This document shows positions 32,801 through 46,800 of a stretch of DNA of 64,000 nucleotides, in pieces. This stretch comes from Axinella damicornis (lineage: Eukaryota; Porifera; Demospongiae; Axinellida; Axinellidae). Position numbers and translations under genes: made by a program. The stretch is from NCBI GenBank assembly GCA_963931865.1, contig OZ007506.1, positions 20,320,100 to 20,384,099 on the forward strand, in the 5' to 3' direction. The notes under the pieces were generated by a model. That model was not told where the DNA came from. It searched no databases and saw only the letters and a program-made list of their open reading frames with translations. The stretch's first letter is position 1; each line of letters begins with the position of its first letter.

Positions 32801-34657
32801 AATGTCCTTGAGAGATAGGCTCTGCGCCAGCAGAAAGGGCGGGGCAGGGGGAGGTGGGTGGGTGCACCCGAAGGGTGCAAACAGCATGGCCGCGTTTGGG
32901 CTCAGCCTTGAACGGCCCTTGGTTGGAGCCGGGTAGGCCATGTCTCGGGTTTTAAGCATAAATGGACTTAGAAAGTAGCTGTCTTGCCTTGTAGGCCCTC
33001 CATTTCCAGTGTTCATGGTCAGTTTTTTAGCTACGGCAGGTTGGCCACTTCTCGGGAGGCTTGATTGCAAGTTCGGTAGTTGGTGGGTGTGGTTAAGTCA
33101 CGTATATGCTTAGTGTAGCTGAAATTACCTGTGTGAGCAGTTTCGAGCCCAGCAACGCCAGGGAACAGAAATTAGGGTATGTTTAAGTGTTCTATAGACT
33201 GAAAATGACCTAGAGAAATAAATTTAGGCCCTAAAGAGTTAATGAGACGAGAGAAAGAACCGAAATGTGGGAAGAAAGTTCAGAGATAAGCAAGCTATAG
33301 CTGAACTGAGCACTGAACCTCTGTCCAACCATACCCTGACTGTGACTGCGACAAGGACGTAATCTGTCTTATTTGTGGATCATGAATATCATTAACAGCC
33401 TATTCACTATTATTCTGTGTGTTGGAGAGTGTGCCTGTGCTGTTGGTACCCTGTGAAGCCCCAACTGTGGCTAACCTTGGTTGCAAGCCTGTACTTGACA
33501 CAGTCTGATACAAATAGCCCTGGGGTCCCCATGAATATCATTAAATAGCTCCATTTTTAGGTGAGCTGCTTTCCCATTAGCCCTTTAAGACCTAACGTTG
33601 CATATCTGCAACGTGAGACTTTCAGCTTCATGATGTCACATCCGGCAATGTCCTTGAGAGATAGGCTCTGCGCCAGCAGAAAGGGCGGGGCAGGGGGAGG
33701 TGGGTGGGTGCACCCGAAGGGTGCAAACAGCATGGCCGCGTTTGGGCTCAGCCTTGAACGGCCCTTGGTTGGAGCCGGGTAGGCCATGTCTCGGGTTTTA
33801 AGCATAAATGGACTTAGAAAGTAGCTGTCTTGCCTTGTAGGCCCTCCATTTCCAGTGTTCATGGTCAGTTTTTTAGCTACGGCAGGTTGGCCACTTCTCG
33901 GGAGGCTTGATTGCAAGTTCGGTAGTTGGTGGGTGTGGTTAAGTCACGTATATGCTTAGTGTAGCTGAAATTACCTGTGTGAGCAGTTTCGAGCCCAGCA
34001 ACGCCAGGGAACAGAAATTAGGGTATGTTTAAGTGTTCTATAGACTGAAAATGACCTAGAGAAATAAATTTAGGCCCTAAAGAGTTAATGAGACGAGAGA
34101 AAGAACCGAAATGTGGGAAGAAAGTTCAGAGATAAGCAAGCTATAGCTGAACTGAGCACTGAACCTCTGTCCAACCATACCCTGACTGTGACTGCGACAA
34201 GGGACGTAATCTGTCTTATTTTGTGGATCATGAATATCATTAACAGCCTATTCACTATTATTCTGTGTGTTGGAGAGTGTGCCTGTGCTGTTGGTACCCT
34301 GTGAAGCCCCAACTGTGGCTAACCTTGGTTGCAAGCCTGTACTTGACACAGTCTGATACAAATAGCCCTGGGGTCCCCATGAATATCATTAAATAGCTCC
34401 ATTTTTAGGTGAGCTGCTTTCCCATTAGCCCTTTAAGACCTAACGTTGCATATCTGCAACGTGAGACTTTCAGCTTCATGATGTCACATCCGGCAATGTC
34501 CTTGAGAGATAGGCTCTGCGCCAGCAGAAAGGGCGGGGCAGGGGGAGGTGGGTGGGTGCACCCGAAGGGTGCAAACAGCATGGCCGCGTTTGGGCTCAGC
34601 CTTGAACGGCCCTTGGTTGGAGCCGGGTAGGCCATGTCTCGGGTTTTAAGCATAAAT

Positions 34658-34857
34658 NNNNNNNNNNNNNNNNNNNNNNNNNNNNNNNNNNNNNNNNNNN
34701 NNNNNNNNNNNNNNNNNNNNNNNNNNNNNNNNNNNNNNNNNNNNNNNNNNNNNNNNNNNNNNNNNNNNNNNNNNNNNNNNNNNNNNNNNNNNNNNNNNNN
34801 NNNNNNNNNNNNNNNNNNNNNNNNNNNNNNNNNNNNNNNNNNNNNNNNNNNNNNNNN
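34658..34857. other. Assembly gap (200 N)
   Basis: A run of exactly 200 N lies inside one array unit. The unit containing it measures 859 bp, 11 more than the period, so the real missing length should be 189 bp or 189 plus a multiple of 848. Any ORF crossing it is artificial. Confidence 0.98.
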
Positions 34858-37800
34858 CAACGCCAGGGAACAGAAATTAGGGTATGTTTAAGTGTTCTAT
34901 AGACTGAAAATGACCTAGAGAAATAAATTTAGGCCCTAAAGAGTTAATGAGACGAGAGAAAGAACCGAAATGTGGGAAGAAAGTTCAGAGATAAGCAAGC
35001 TATAGCTGAACTGAGCACTGAACCTCTGTCCAACCATACCCTGACTGTGACTGCGACAAGGGACGTAATCTGTCTTATTTTGTGGATCATGAATATCATT
35101 AACAGCCTATTCACTATTATTCTGTGTGTTGGAGAGTGTGCCTGTGCTGTTGGTACCCTGTGAAGCCCCAACTGTGGCTAACCTTGGTTGCAAGCCTGTA
35201 CTTGACACAGTCTGATACAAATAGCCCTGGGGTCCCCATGAATATCATTAAATAGCTCCATTTTTAGGTGAGCTGCTTTCCCATTAGCCCTTTAAGACCT
35301 AACGTTGCATATCTGCAACGTGAGACTTTCAGCTTCATGATGTCACATCCGGCAATGTCCTTGAGAGATAGGCTCTGCGCCAGCAGAAAGGGCGGGGCAG
35401 GGGGAGGTGGGTGGGTGCACCCGAAGGGTGCAAACAGCATGGCCGCGTTTGGGCTCAGCCTTGAACGGCCCTTGGTTGGAGCCGGGTAGGCCATGTCTCG
35501 GGTTTTAAGCATAAATGGACTTAGAAAGTAGCTGTCTTGCCTTGTAGGCCCTCCATTTCCAGTGTTCATGGTCAGTTTTTTAGCTACGGCAGGTTGGCCA
35601 CTTCTCGGGAGGCTTGATTGCAAGTTCGGTAGTTGGTGGGTGTGGTTAAGTCACGTATATGCTTAGTGTAGCTGAAATTACCTGTGTGAGCAGTTTCGAG
35701 CCCAGCAACGCCAGGGAACAGAAATTAGGGTATGTTTAAGTGTTCTATAGACTGAAAATGACCTAGAGAAATAAATTTAGGCCCTAAAGAGTTAATGAGA
35801 CGAGAGAAAGAACCGAAATGTGGGAAGAAAGTTCAGAGATAAGCAAGCTATAGCTGAACTGAGCACTGAACCTCTGTCCAACCATACCCTGACTGTGACT
35901 GCGACAAGGGACGTAATCTGTCTTATTTTGTGGATCATGAATATCATTAACAGCCTATTCACTATTATTCTGTGTGTTGGAGAGTGTGCCTGTGCTGTTG
36001 GTACCCTGTGAAGCCCCAACTGTGGCTAACCTTGGTTGCAAGCCTGTACTTGACACAGTCTGATACAAATAGCCCTGGGGTCCCCATGAATATCATTAAA
36101 TAGCTCCATTTTTAGGTGAGCTGCTTTCCCATTAGCCCTTTAAGACCTAACGTTGCATATCTGCAACGTGAGACTTTCAGCTTCATGATGTCACATCCGG
36201 CAATGTCCTTGAGAGATAGGCTCTGCGCCAGCAGAAAGGGCGGGGCAGGGGGAGGTGGGTGGGTGCACCCGAAGGGTGCAAACAGCATGGCCGCGTTTGG
36301 GCTCAGCCTTGAACGGCCCTTGGTTGGAGCCGGGTAGGCCATGTCTCGGGTTTTAAGCATAAATGGACTTAGAAAGTAGCTGTCTTGCCTTGTAGGCCCT
36401 CCATTTCCAGTGTTCATGGTCAGTTTTTTAGCTACGGCAGGTTGGCCACTTCTCGGGAGGCTTGATTGCAAGTTCGGTAGTTGGTGGGTGTGGTTAAGTC
36501 ACGTATATGCTTAGTGTAGCTGAAATTACCTGTGTGAGCAGTTTCGAGCCCAGCAACGCCAGGGAACAGAAATTAGGGTATGTTTAAGTGTTCTATAGAC
36601 TGAAAATGACCTAGAGAAATAAATTTAGGCCCTAAAGAGTTAATGAGACGAGAGAAAGAACCGAAATGTGGGAAGAAAGTTCAGAGATAAGCAAGCTATA
36701 GCTGAACTGAGCACTGAACCTCTGTCCAACCATACCCTGACTGTGACTGCGACAAGGGACGTAATCTGTCTTATTTTGTGGATCATGAATATCATTAACA
36801 GCCTATTCACTATTATTCTGTGTGTTGGAGAGTGTGCCTGTGCTGTTGGTACCCTGTGAAGCCCCAACTGTGGCTAACCTTGGTTGCAAGCCTGTACTTG
36901 ACACAGTCTGATACAAATAGCCCTGGGGTCCCCATGAATATCATTAAATAGCTCCATTTTTAGGTGAGCTGCTTTCCCATTAGCCCTTTAAGACCTAACG
37001 TTGCATATCTGCAACGTGAGACTTTCAGCTTCATGATGTCACATCCGGCAATGTCCTTGAGAGATAGGCTCTGCGCCAGCAGAAAGGGCGGGGCAGGGGG
37101 AGGTGGGTGGGTGCACCCGAAGGGTGCAAACAGCATGGCCGCGTTTGGGCTCAGCCTTGAACGGCCCTTGGTTGGAGCCGGGTAGGCCATGTCTCGGGTT
37201 TTAAGCATAAATGGACTTAGAAAGTAGCTGTCTTGCCTTGTAGGCCCTCCATTTCCAGTGTTCATGGTCAGTTTTTTAGCTACGGCAGGTTGGCCACTTC
37301 TCGGGAGGCTTGATTGCAAGTTCGGTAGTTGGTGGGTGTGGTTAAGTCACGTATATGCTTAGTGTAGCTGAAATTACCTGTGTGAGCAGTTTCGAGCCCA
37401 GCAACGCCAGGGAACAGAAATTAGGGTATGTTTAAGTGTTCTATAGACTGAAAATGACCTAGAGAAATAAATTTAGGCCCTAAAGAGTTAATGAGACGAG
37501 AGAAAGAACCGAAATGTGGGAAGAAAGTTCAGAGATAAGCAAGCTATAGCTGAACTGAGCACTGAACCTCTGTCCAACCATACCCTGACTGTGACTGCGA
37601 CAAGGGACGTAATCTGTCTTATTTTGTGGATCATGAATATCATTAACAGCCTATTCACTATTATTCTGTGTGTTGGAGAGTGTGCCTGTGCTGTTGGTAC
37701 CCTGTGAAGCCCCAACTGTGGCTAACCTTGGTTGCAAGCCTGTACTTGACACAGTCTGATACAAATAGCCCTGGGGTCCCCATGAATATCATTAAATAGC

Positions 37801-40800
37801 TCCATTTTTAGGTGAGCTGCTTTCCCATTAGCCCTTTAAGACCTAACGTTGCATATCTGCAACGTGAGACTTTCAGCTTCATGATGTCACATCCGGCAAT
37901 GTCCTTGAGAGATAGGCTCTGCGCCAGCAGAAAGGGCGGGGCAGGGGGAGGTGGGTGGGTGCACCCGAAGGGTGCAAACAGCATGGCCGCGTTTGGGCTC
38001 AGCCTTGAACGGCCCTTGGTTGGAGCCGGGTAGGCCATGTCTCGGGTTTTAAGCATAAATGGACTTAGAAAGTAGCTGTCTTGCCTTGTAGGCCCTCCAT
38101 TTCCAGTGTTCATGGTCAGTTTTTTAGCTACGGCAGGTTGGCCACTTCTCGGGAGGCTTGATTGCAAGTTCGGTAGTTGGTGGGTGTGGTTAAGTCACGT
38201 ATATGCTTAGTGTAGCTGAAATTACCTGTGTGAGCAGTTTCGAGCCCAGCAACGCCAGGGAACAGAAATTAGGGTATGTTTAAGTGTTCTATAGACTGAA
38301 AATGACCTAGAGAAATAAATTTAGGCCCTAAAGAGTTAATGAGACGAGAAAGAACCGAAATGTGGGAAGAAAGTTCAGAGATAAGCAAGCTATAGCTGAA
38401 CTGAGCACTGAACCTCTGTCCAACCATACCCTGACTGTGACTGCGACAAGGGACGTAATCTGTCTTATTTTGTGGATCATGAATATCATTAACAGCCTAT
38501 TCACTATTATTCTGTGTGTTGGAGAGTGTGCCTGTGCTGTTGGTACCCTGTGAAGCCCCAACTGTGGCTAACCTTGGTTGCAAGCCTGTACTTGACACAG
38601 TCTGATACAAATAGCCCTGGGGTCCCCATGAATATCATTAAATAGCTCCATTTTTAGGTGAGCTGCTTTCCCATTAGCCCTTTAAGACCTAACGTTGCAT
38701 ATCTGCAACGTGAGACTTTCAGCTTCATGATGTCACATCCGGCAATGTCCTTGAGAGATAGGCTCTGCGCCAGCAGAAAGGGCGGGGCAGGGGGAGGTGG
38801 GTGGGTGCACCCGAAGGGTGCAAACAGCATGGCCGCGTTTGGGCTCAGCCTTGAACGGCCCTTGGTTGGAGCCGGGTAGGCCATGTCTCGGGTTTTAAGC
38901 ATAAATGGACTTAGAAAGTAGCTGTCTTGCCTTGTAGGCCCTCCATTTCCAGTGTTCATGGTCAGTTTTTTAGCTACGGCAGGTTGGCCACTTCTCGGGA
39001 GGCTTGATTGCAAGTTCGGTAGTTGGTGGGTGTGGTTAAGTCACGTATATGCTTAGTGTAGCTGAAATTACCTGTGTGAGCAGTTTCGAGCCCAGCAACG
39101 CCAGGGAACAGAAATTAGGGTATGTTTAAGTGTTCTATAGACTGAAAATGACCTAGAGAAATAAATTTAGGCCCTAAAGAGTTAATGAGACGAGAGAAAG
39201 AACCGAAATGTGGGAAGAAAGTTCAGAGATAAGCAAGCTATAGCTGAACTGAGCACTGAACCTCTGTCCAACCATACCCTGACTGTGACTGCGACAAGGG
39301 ACGTAATCTGTCTTATTTTGTGGATCATGAATATCATTAACAGCCTATTCACTATTATTCTGTGTGTTGGAGAGTGTGCCTGTGCTGTTGGTACCCTGTG
39401 AAGCCCCAACTGTGGCTAACCTTGGTTGCAAGCCTGTACTTGACACAGTCTGATACAAATAGCCCTGGGGTCCCCATGAATATCATTAAATAGCTCCATT
39501 TTTAGGTGAGCTGCTTTCCCATTAGCCCTTTAAGACCTAACGTTGCATATCTGCAACGTGAGACTTTCAGCTTCATGATGTCACATCCGGCAATGTCCTT
39601 GAGAGATAGGCTCTGCGCCAGCAGAAAGGGCGGGGCAGGGGGAGGTGGGTGGGTGCACCCGAAGGGTGCAAACAGCATGGCCGCGTTTGGGCTCAGCCTT
39701 GAACGGCCCTTGGTTGGAGCCGGGTAGGCCATGTCTCGGGTTTTAAGCATAAATGGACTTAGAAAGTAGCTGTCTTGCCTTGTAGGCCCTCCATTTCCAG
39801 TGTTCATGGTCAGTTTTTTAGCTACGGCAGGTTGGCCACTTCTCGGGAGGCTTGATTGCAAGTTCGGTAGTTGGTGGGTGTGGTTAAGTCACGTATATGC
39901 TTAGTGTAGCTGAAATTACCTGTGTGAGCAGTTTCGAGCCCAGCAACGCCAGGGAACAGAAATTAGGGTATGTTTAAGTGTTCTATAGACTGAAAATGAC
40001 CTAGAGAAATAAATTTAGGCCCTAAAGAGTTAATGAGACGAGAGAAAGAACCGAAATGTGGGAAGAAAGTTCAGAGATAAGCAAGCTATAGCTGAACTGA
40101 GCACTGAACCTCTGTCCAACCATACCCTGACTGTGACTGCGACAAGGGACGTAATCTGTCTTATTTTGTGGATCATGAATATCATTAACAGCCTATTCAC
40201 TATTATTCTGTGTGTTGGAGAGTGTGCCTGTGCTGTTGGTACCCTGTGAAGCCCCAACTGTGGCTAACCTTGGTTGCAAGCCTGTACTTGACACAGTCTG
40301 ATACAAATAGCCCTGGGGTCCCCATGAATATCATTAAATAGCTCCATTTTTAGGTGAGCTGCTTTCCCATTAGCCCTTTAAGACCTAACGTTGCATATCT
40401 GCAACGTGAGACTTTCAGCTTCATGATGTCACATCCGGCAATGTCCTTGAGAGATAGGCTCTGCGCCAGCAGAAAGGGCGGGGCAGGGGGAGGTGGGTGG
40501 GTGCACCCGAAGGGTGCAAACAGCATGGCCGCGTTTGGGCTCAGCCTTGAACGGCCCTTGGTTGGAGCCGGGTAGGCCATGTCTCGGGTTTTAAGCATAA
40601 ATGGACTTAGAAAGTAGCTGTCTTGCCTTGTAGGCCCTCCATTTCCAGTGTTCATGGTCAGTTTTTTAGCTACGGCAGGTTGGCCACTTCTCGGGAGGCT
40701 TGATTGCAAGTTCGGTAGTTGGTGGGTGTGGTTAAGTCACGTATATGCTTAGTGTAGCTGAAATTACCTGTGTGAGCAGTTTCGAGCCCAGCAACGCCAG

Positions 40801-43800
40801 GGAACAGAAATTAGGGTATGTTTAAGTGTTCTATAGACTGAAAATGACCTAGAGAAATAAATTTAGGCCCTAAAGAGTTAATGAGACGAGAGAAAGAACC
40901 GAAATGTGGGAAGAAAGTTCAGAGATAAGCAAGCTATAGCTGAACTGAGCACTGAACCTCTGTCCAACCATACCCTGACTGTGACTGCGACAAGGGACGT
41001 AATCTGTCTTATTTTGTGGATCATGAATATCATTAACAGCCTATTCACTATTATTCTGTGTGTTGGAGAGTGTGCCTGTGCTGTTGGTACCCTGTGAAGC
41101 CCCAACTGTGGCTAACCTTGGTTGCAAGCCTGTACTTGACACAGTCTGATACAAATAGCCCTGGGGTCCCCATGAATATCATTAAATAGCTCCATTTTTA
41201 GGTGAGCTGCTTTCCCATTAGCCCTTTAAGACCTAACGTTGCATATCTGCAACGTGAGACTTTCAGCTTCATGATGTCACATCCGGCAATGTCCTTGAGA
41301 GATAGGCTCTGCGCCAGCAGAAAGGGCGGGGCAGGGGGAGGTGGGTGGGTGCACCCGAAGGGTGCAAACAGCATGGCCGCGTTTGGGCTCAGCCTTGAAC
41401 GGCCCTTGGTTGGAGCCGGGTAGGCCATGTCTCGGGTTTTAAGCATAAATGGACTTAGAAAGTAGCTGTCTTGCCTTGTAGGCCCTCCATTTCCAGTGTT
41501 CATGGTCAGTTTTTTAGCTACGGCAGGTTGGCCACTTCTCGGGAGGCTTGATTGCAAGTTCGGTAGTTGGTGGGTGTGGTTAAGTCACGTATATGCTTAG
41601 TGTAGCTGAAATTACCTGTGTGAGCAGTTTCGAGCCCAGCAACGCCAGGGAACAGAAATTAGGGTATGTTTAAGTGTTCTATAGACTGAAAATGACCTAG
41701 AGAAATAAATTTAGGCCCTAAAGAGTTAATGAGACGAGAGAAAGAACCGAAATGTGGGAAGAAAGTTCAGAGATAAGCAAGCTATAGCTGAACTGAGCAC
41801 TGAACCTCTGTCCAACCATACCCTGACTGTGACTGCGACAAGGGACGTAATCTGTCTTATTTTGTGGATCATGAATATCATTAACAGCCTATTCACTATT
41901 ATTCTGTGTGTTGGAGAGTGTGCCTGTGCTGTTGGTACCCTGTGAAGCCCCAACTGTGGCTAACCTTGGTTGCAAGCCTGTACTTGACACAGTCTGATAC
42001 AAATAGCCCTGGGGTCCCCATGAATATCATTAAATAGCTCCATTTTTAGGTGAGCTGCTTTCCCATTAGCCCTTTAAGACCTAACGTTGCATATCTGCAA
42101 CGTGAGACTTTCAGCTTCATGATGTCACATCCGGCAATGTCCTTGAGAGATAGGCTCTGCGCCAGCAGAAAGGGCGGGGCAGGGGGAGGTGGGTGGGTGC
42201 ACCCGAAGGGTGCAAACAGCATGGCCGCGTTTGGGCTCAGCCTTGAACGGCCCTTGGTTGGAGCCGGGTAGGCCATGTCTCGGGTTTTAAGCATAAATGG
42301 ACTTAGAAAGTAGCTGTCTTGCCTTGTAGGCCCTCCATTTCCAGTGTTCATGGTCAGTTTTTTAGCTACGGCAGGTTGGCCACTTCTCGGGAGGCTTGAT
42401 TGCAAGTTCGGTAGTTGGTGGGTGTGGTTAAGTCACGTATATGCTTAGTGTAGCTGAAATTACCTGTGTGAGCAGTTTCGAGCCCAGCAACGCCAGGGAA
42501 CAGAAATTAGGGTATGTTTAAGTGTTCTATAGACTGAAAATGACCTAGAGAAATAAATTTAGGCCCTAAAGAGTTAATGAGACGAGAGAAAGAACCGAAA
42601 TGTGGGAAGAAAGTTCAGAGATAAGCAAGCTATAGCTGAACTGAGCACTGAACCTCTGTCCAACCATACCCTGACTGTGACTGCGACAAGGGACGTAATC
42701 TGTCTTATTTTGTGGATCATGAATATCATTAACAGCCTATTCACTATTATTCTGTGTGTTGGAGAGTGTGCCTGTGCTGTTGGTACCCTGTGAAGCCCCA
42801 ACTGTGGCTAACCTTGGTTGCAAGCCTGTACTTGACACAGTCTGATACAAATAGCCCTGGGGTCCCCATGAATATCATTAAATAGCTCCATTTTTAGGTG
42901 AGCTGCTTTCCCATTAGCCCTTTAAGACCTAACGTTGCATATCTGCAACGTGAGACTTTCAGCTTCATGATGTCACATCCGGCAATGTCCTTGAGAGATA
43001 GGCTCTGCGCCAGCAGAAAGGGCGGGGCAGGGGGAGGTGGGTGGGTGCACCCGAAGGGTGCAAACAGCATGGCCGCGTTTGGGCTCAGCCTTGAACGGCC
43101 CTTGGTTGGAGCCGGGTAGGCCATGTCTCGGGTTTTAAGCATAAATGGACTTAGAAAGTAGCTGTCTTGCCTTGTAGGCCCTCCATTTCCAGTGTTCATG
43201 GTCAGTTTTTTAGCTACGGCAGGTTGGCCACTTCTCGGGAGGCTTGATTGCAAGTTCGGTAGTTGGTGGGTGTGGTTAAGTCACGTATATGCTTAGTGTA
43301 GCTGAAATTACCTGTGTGAGCAGTTTCGAGCCCAGCAACGCCAGGGAACAGAAATTAGGGTATGTTTAAGTGTTCTATAGACTGAAAATGACCTAGAGAA
43401 ATAAATTTAGGCCCTAAAGAGTTAATGAGACGAGAGAAAGAACCGAAATGTGGGAAGAAAGTTCAGAGATAAGCAAGCTATAGCTGAACTGAGCACTGAA
43501 CCTCTGTCCAACCATACCCTGACTGTGACTGCGACAAGGGACGTAATCTGTCTTATTTTGTGGATCATGAATATCATTAACAGCCTATTCACTATTATTC
43601 TGTGTGTTGGAGAGTGTGCCTGTGCTGTTGGTACCCTGTGAAGCCCCAACTGTGGCTAACCTTGGTTGCAAGCCTGTACTTGACACAGTCTGATACAAAT
43701 AGCCCTGGGGTCCCCATGAATATCATTAAATAGCTCCATTTTTAGGTGAGCTGCTTTCCCATTAGCCCTTTAAGACCTAACGTTGCATATCTGCAACGTG

Positions 43801-46800
43801 AGACTTTCAGCTTCATGATGTCACATCCGGCAATGTCCTTGAGAGATAGGCTCTGCGCCAGCAGAAAGGGCGGGGCAGGGGGAGGTGGGTGGGTGCACCC
43901 GAAGGGTGCAAACAGCATGGCCGCGTTTGGGCTCAGCCTTGAACGGCCCTTGGTTGGAGCCGGGTAGGCCATGTCTCGGGTTTTAAGCATAAATGGACTT
44001 AGAAAGTAGCTGTCTTGCCTTGTAGGCCCTCCATTTCCAGTGTTCATGGTCAGTTTTTTAGCTACGGCAGGTTGGCCACTTCTCGGGAGGCTTGATTGCA
44101 AGTTCGGTAGTTGGTGGGTGTGGTTAAGTCACGTATATGCTTAGTGTAGCTGAAATTACCTGTGTGAGCAGTTTCGAGCCCAGCAACGCCAGGGAACAGA
44201 AATTAGGGTATGTTTAAGTGTTCTATAGACTGAAAATGACCTAGAGAAATAAATTTAGGCCCTAAAGAGTTAATGAGACGAGAGAAAGAACCGAAATGTG
44301 GGAAGAAAGTTCAGAGATAAGCAAGCTATAGCTGAACTGAGCACTGAACCTCTGTCCAACCATACCCTGACTGTGACTGCGACAAGGGACGTAATCTGTC
44401 TTATTTTGTGGATCATGAATATCATTAACAGCCTATTCACTATTATTCTGTGTGTTGGAGAGTGTGCCTGTGCTGTTGGTACCCTGTGAAGCCCCAACTG
44501 TGGCTAACCTTGGTTGCAAGCCTGTACTTGACACAGTCTGATACAAATAGCCCTGGGGTCCCCATGAATATCATTAAATAGCTCCATTTTTAGGTGAGCT
44601 GCTTTCCCATTAGCCCTTTAAGACCTAACGTTGCATATCTGCAACGTGAGACTTTCAGCTTCATGATGTCACATCCGGCAATGTCCTTGAGAGATAGGCT
44701 CTGCGCCAGCAGAAAGGGCGGGGCAGGGGGAGGTGGGTGGGTGCACCCGAAGGGTGCAAACAGCATGGCCGCGTTTGGGCTCAGCCTTGAACGGCCCTTG
44801 GTTGGAGCCGGGTAGGCCATGTCTCGGGTTTTAAGCATAAATGGACTTAGAAAGTAGCTGTCTTGCCTTGTAGGCCCTCCATTTCCAGTGTTCATGGTCA
44901 GTTTTTTAGCTACGGCAGGTTGGCCACTTCTCGGGAGGCTTGATTGCAAGTTCGGTAGTTGGTGGGTGTGGTTAAGTCACGTATATGCTTAGTGTAGCTG
45001 AAATTACCTGTGTGAGCAGTTTCGAGCCCAGCAACGCCAGGGAACAGAAATTAGGGTATGTTTAAGTGTTCTATAGACTGAAAATGACCTAGAGAAATAA
45101 ATTTAGGCCCTAAAGAGTTAATGAGACGAGAGAAAGAACCGAAATGTGGGAAGAAAGTTCAGAGATAAGCAAGCTATAGCTGAACTGAGCACTGAACCTC
45201 TGTCCAACCATACCCTGACTGTGACTGCGACAAGGGACGTAATCTGTCTTATTTTGTGGATCATGAATATCATTAACAGCCTATTCACTATTATTCTGTG
45301 TGTTGGAGAGTGTGCCTGTGCTGTTGGTACCCTGTGAAGCCCCAACTGTGGCTAACCTTGGTTGCAAGCCTGTACTTGACACAGTCTGATACAAATAGCC
45401 CTGGGGTCCCCATGAATATCATTAAATAGCTCCATTTTTAGGTGAGCTGCTTTCCCATTAGCCCTTTAAGACCTAACGTTGCATATCTGCAACGTGAGAC
45501 TTTCAGCTTCATGATGTCACATCCGGCAATGTCCTTGAGAGATAGGCTCTGCGCCAGCAGAAAGGGCGGGGCAGGGGGAGGTGGGTGGGTGCACCCGAAG
45601 GGTGCAAACAGCATGGCCGCGTTTGGGCTCAGCCTTGAACGGCCCTTGGTTGGAGCCGGGTAGGCCATGTCTCGGGTTTTAAGCATAAATGGACTTAGAA
45701 AGTAGCTGTCTTGCCTTGTAGGCCCTCCATTTCCAGTGTTCATGGTCAGTTTTTTAGCTACGGCAGGTTGGCCACTTCTCGGGAGGCTTGATTGCAAGTT
45801 CGGTAGTTGGTGGGTGTGGTTAAGTCACGTATATGCTTAGTGTAGCTGAAATTACCTGTGTGAGCAGTTTCGAGCCCAGCAACGCCAGGGAACAGAAATT
45901 AGGGTATGTTTAAGTGTTCTATAGACTGAAAATGACCTAGAGAAATAAATTTAGGCCCTAAAGAGTTAATGAGACGAGAGAAAGAACCGAAATGTGGGAA
46001 GAAAGTTCAGAGATAAGCAAGCTATAGCTGAACTGAGCACTGAACCTCTGTCCAACCATACCCTGACTGTGACTGCGACAAGGGACGTAATCTGTCTTAT
46101 TTTGTGGATCATGAATATCATTAACAGCCTATTCACTATTATTCTGTGTGTTGGAGAGTGTGCCTGTGCTGTTGGTACCCTGTGAAGCCCCAACTGTGGC
46201 TAACCTTGGTTGCAAGCCTGTACTTGACACAGTCTGATACAAATAGCCCTGGGGTCCCCATGAATATCATTAAATAGCTCCATTTTTAGGTGAGCTGCTT
46301 TCCCATTAGCCCTTTAAGACCTAACGTTGCATATCTGCAACGTGAGACTTTCAGCTTCATGATGTCACATCCGGCAATGTCCTTGAGAGATAGGCTCTGC
46401 GCCAGCAGAAAGGGCGGGGCAGGGGGAGGTGGGTGGGTGCACCCGAAGGGTGCAAACAGCATGGCCGCGTTTGGGCTCAGCCTTGAACGGCCCTTGGTTG
46501 GAGCCGGGTAGGCCATGTCTCGGGTTTTAAGCATAAATGGACTTAGAAAGTAGCTGTCTTGCCTTGTAGGCCCTCCATTTCCAGTGTTCATGGTCAGTTT
46601 TTTAGCTACGGCAGGTTGGCCACTTCTCGGGAGGCTTGATTGCAAGTTCGGTAGTTGGTGGGTGTGGTTAAGTCACGTATATGCTTAGTGTAGCTGAAAT
46701 TACCTGTGTGAGCAGTTTCGAGCCCAGCAACGCCAGGGAACAGAAATTAGGGTATGTTTAAGTGTTCTATAGACTGAAAATGACCTAGAGAAATAAATTT

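Noticed and set aside
34405..34891. ORFs of 151 and 85 residues crossing the N run
   Set aside because: They consist largely of undetermined residues across an assembly gap.
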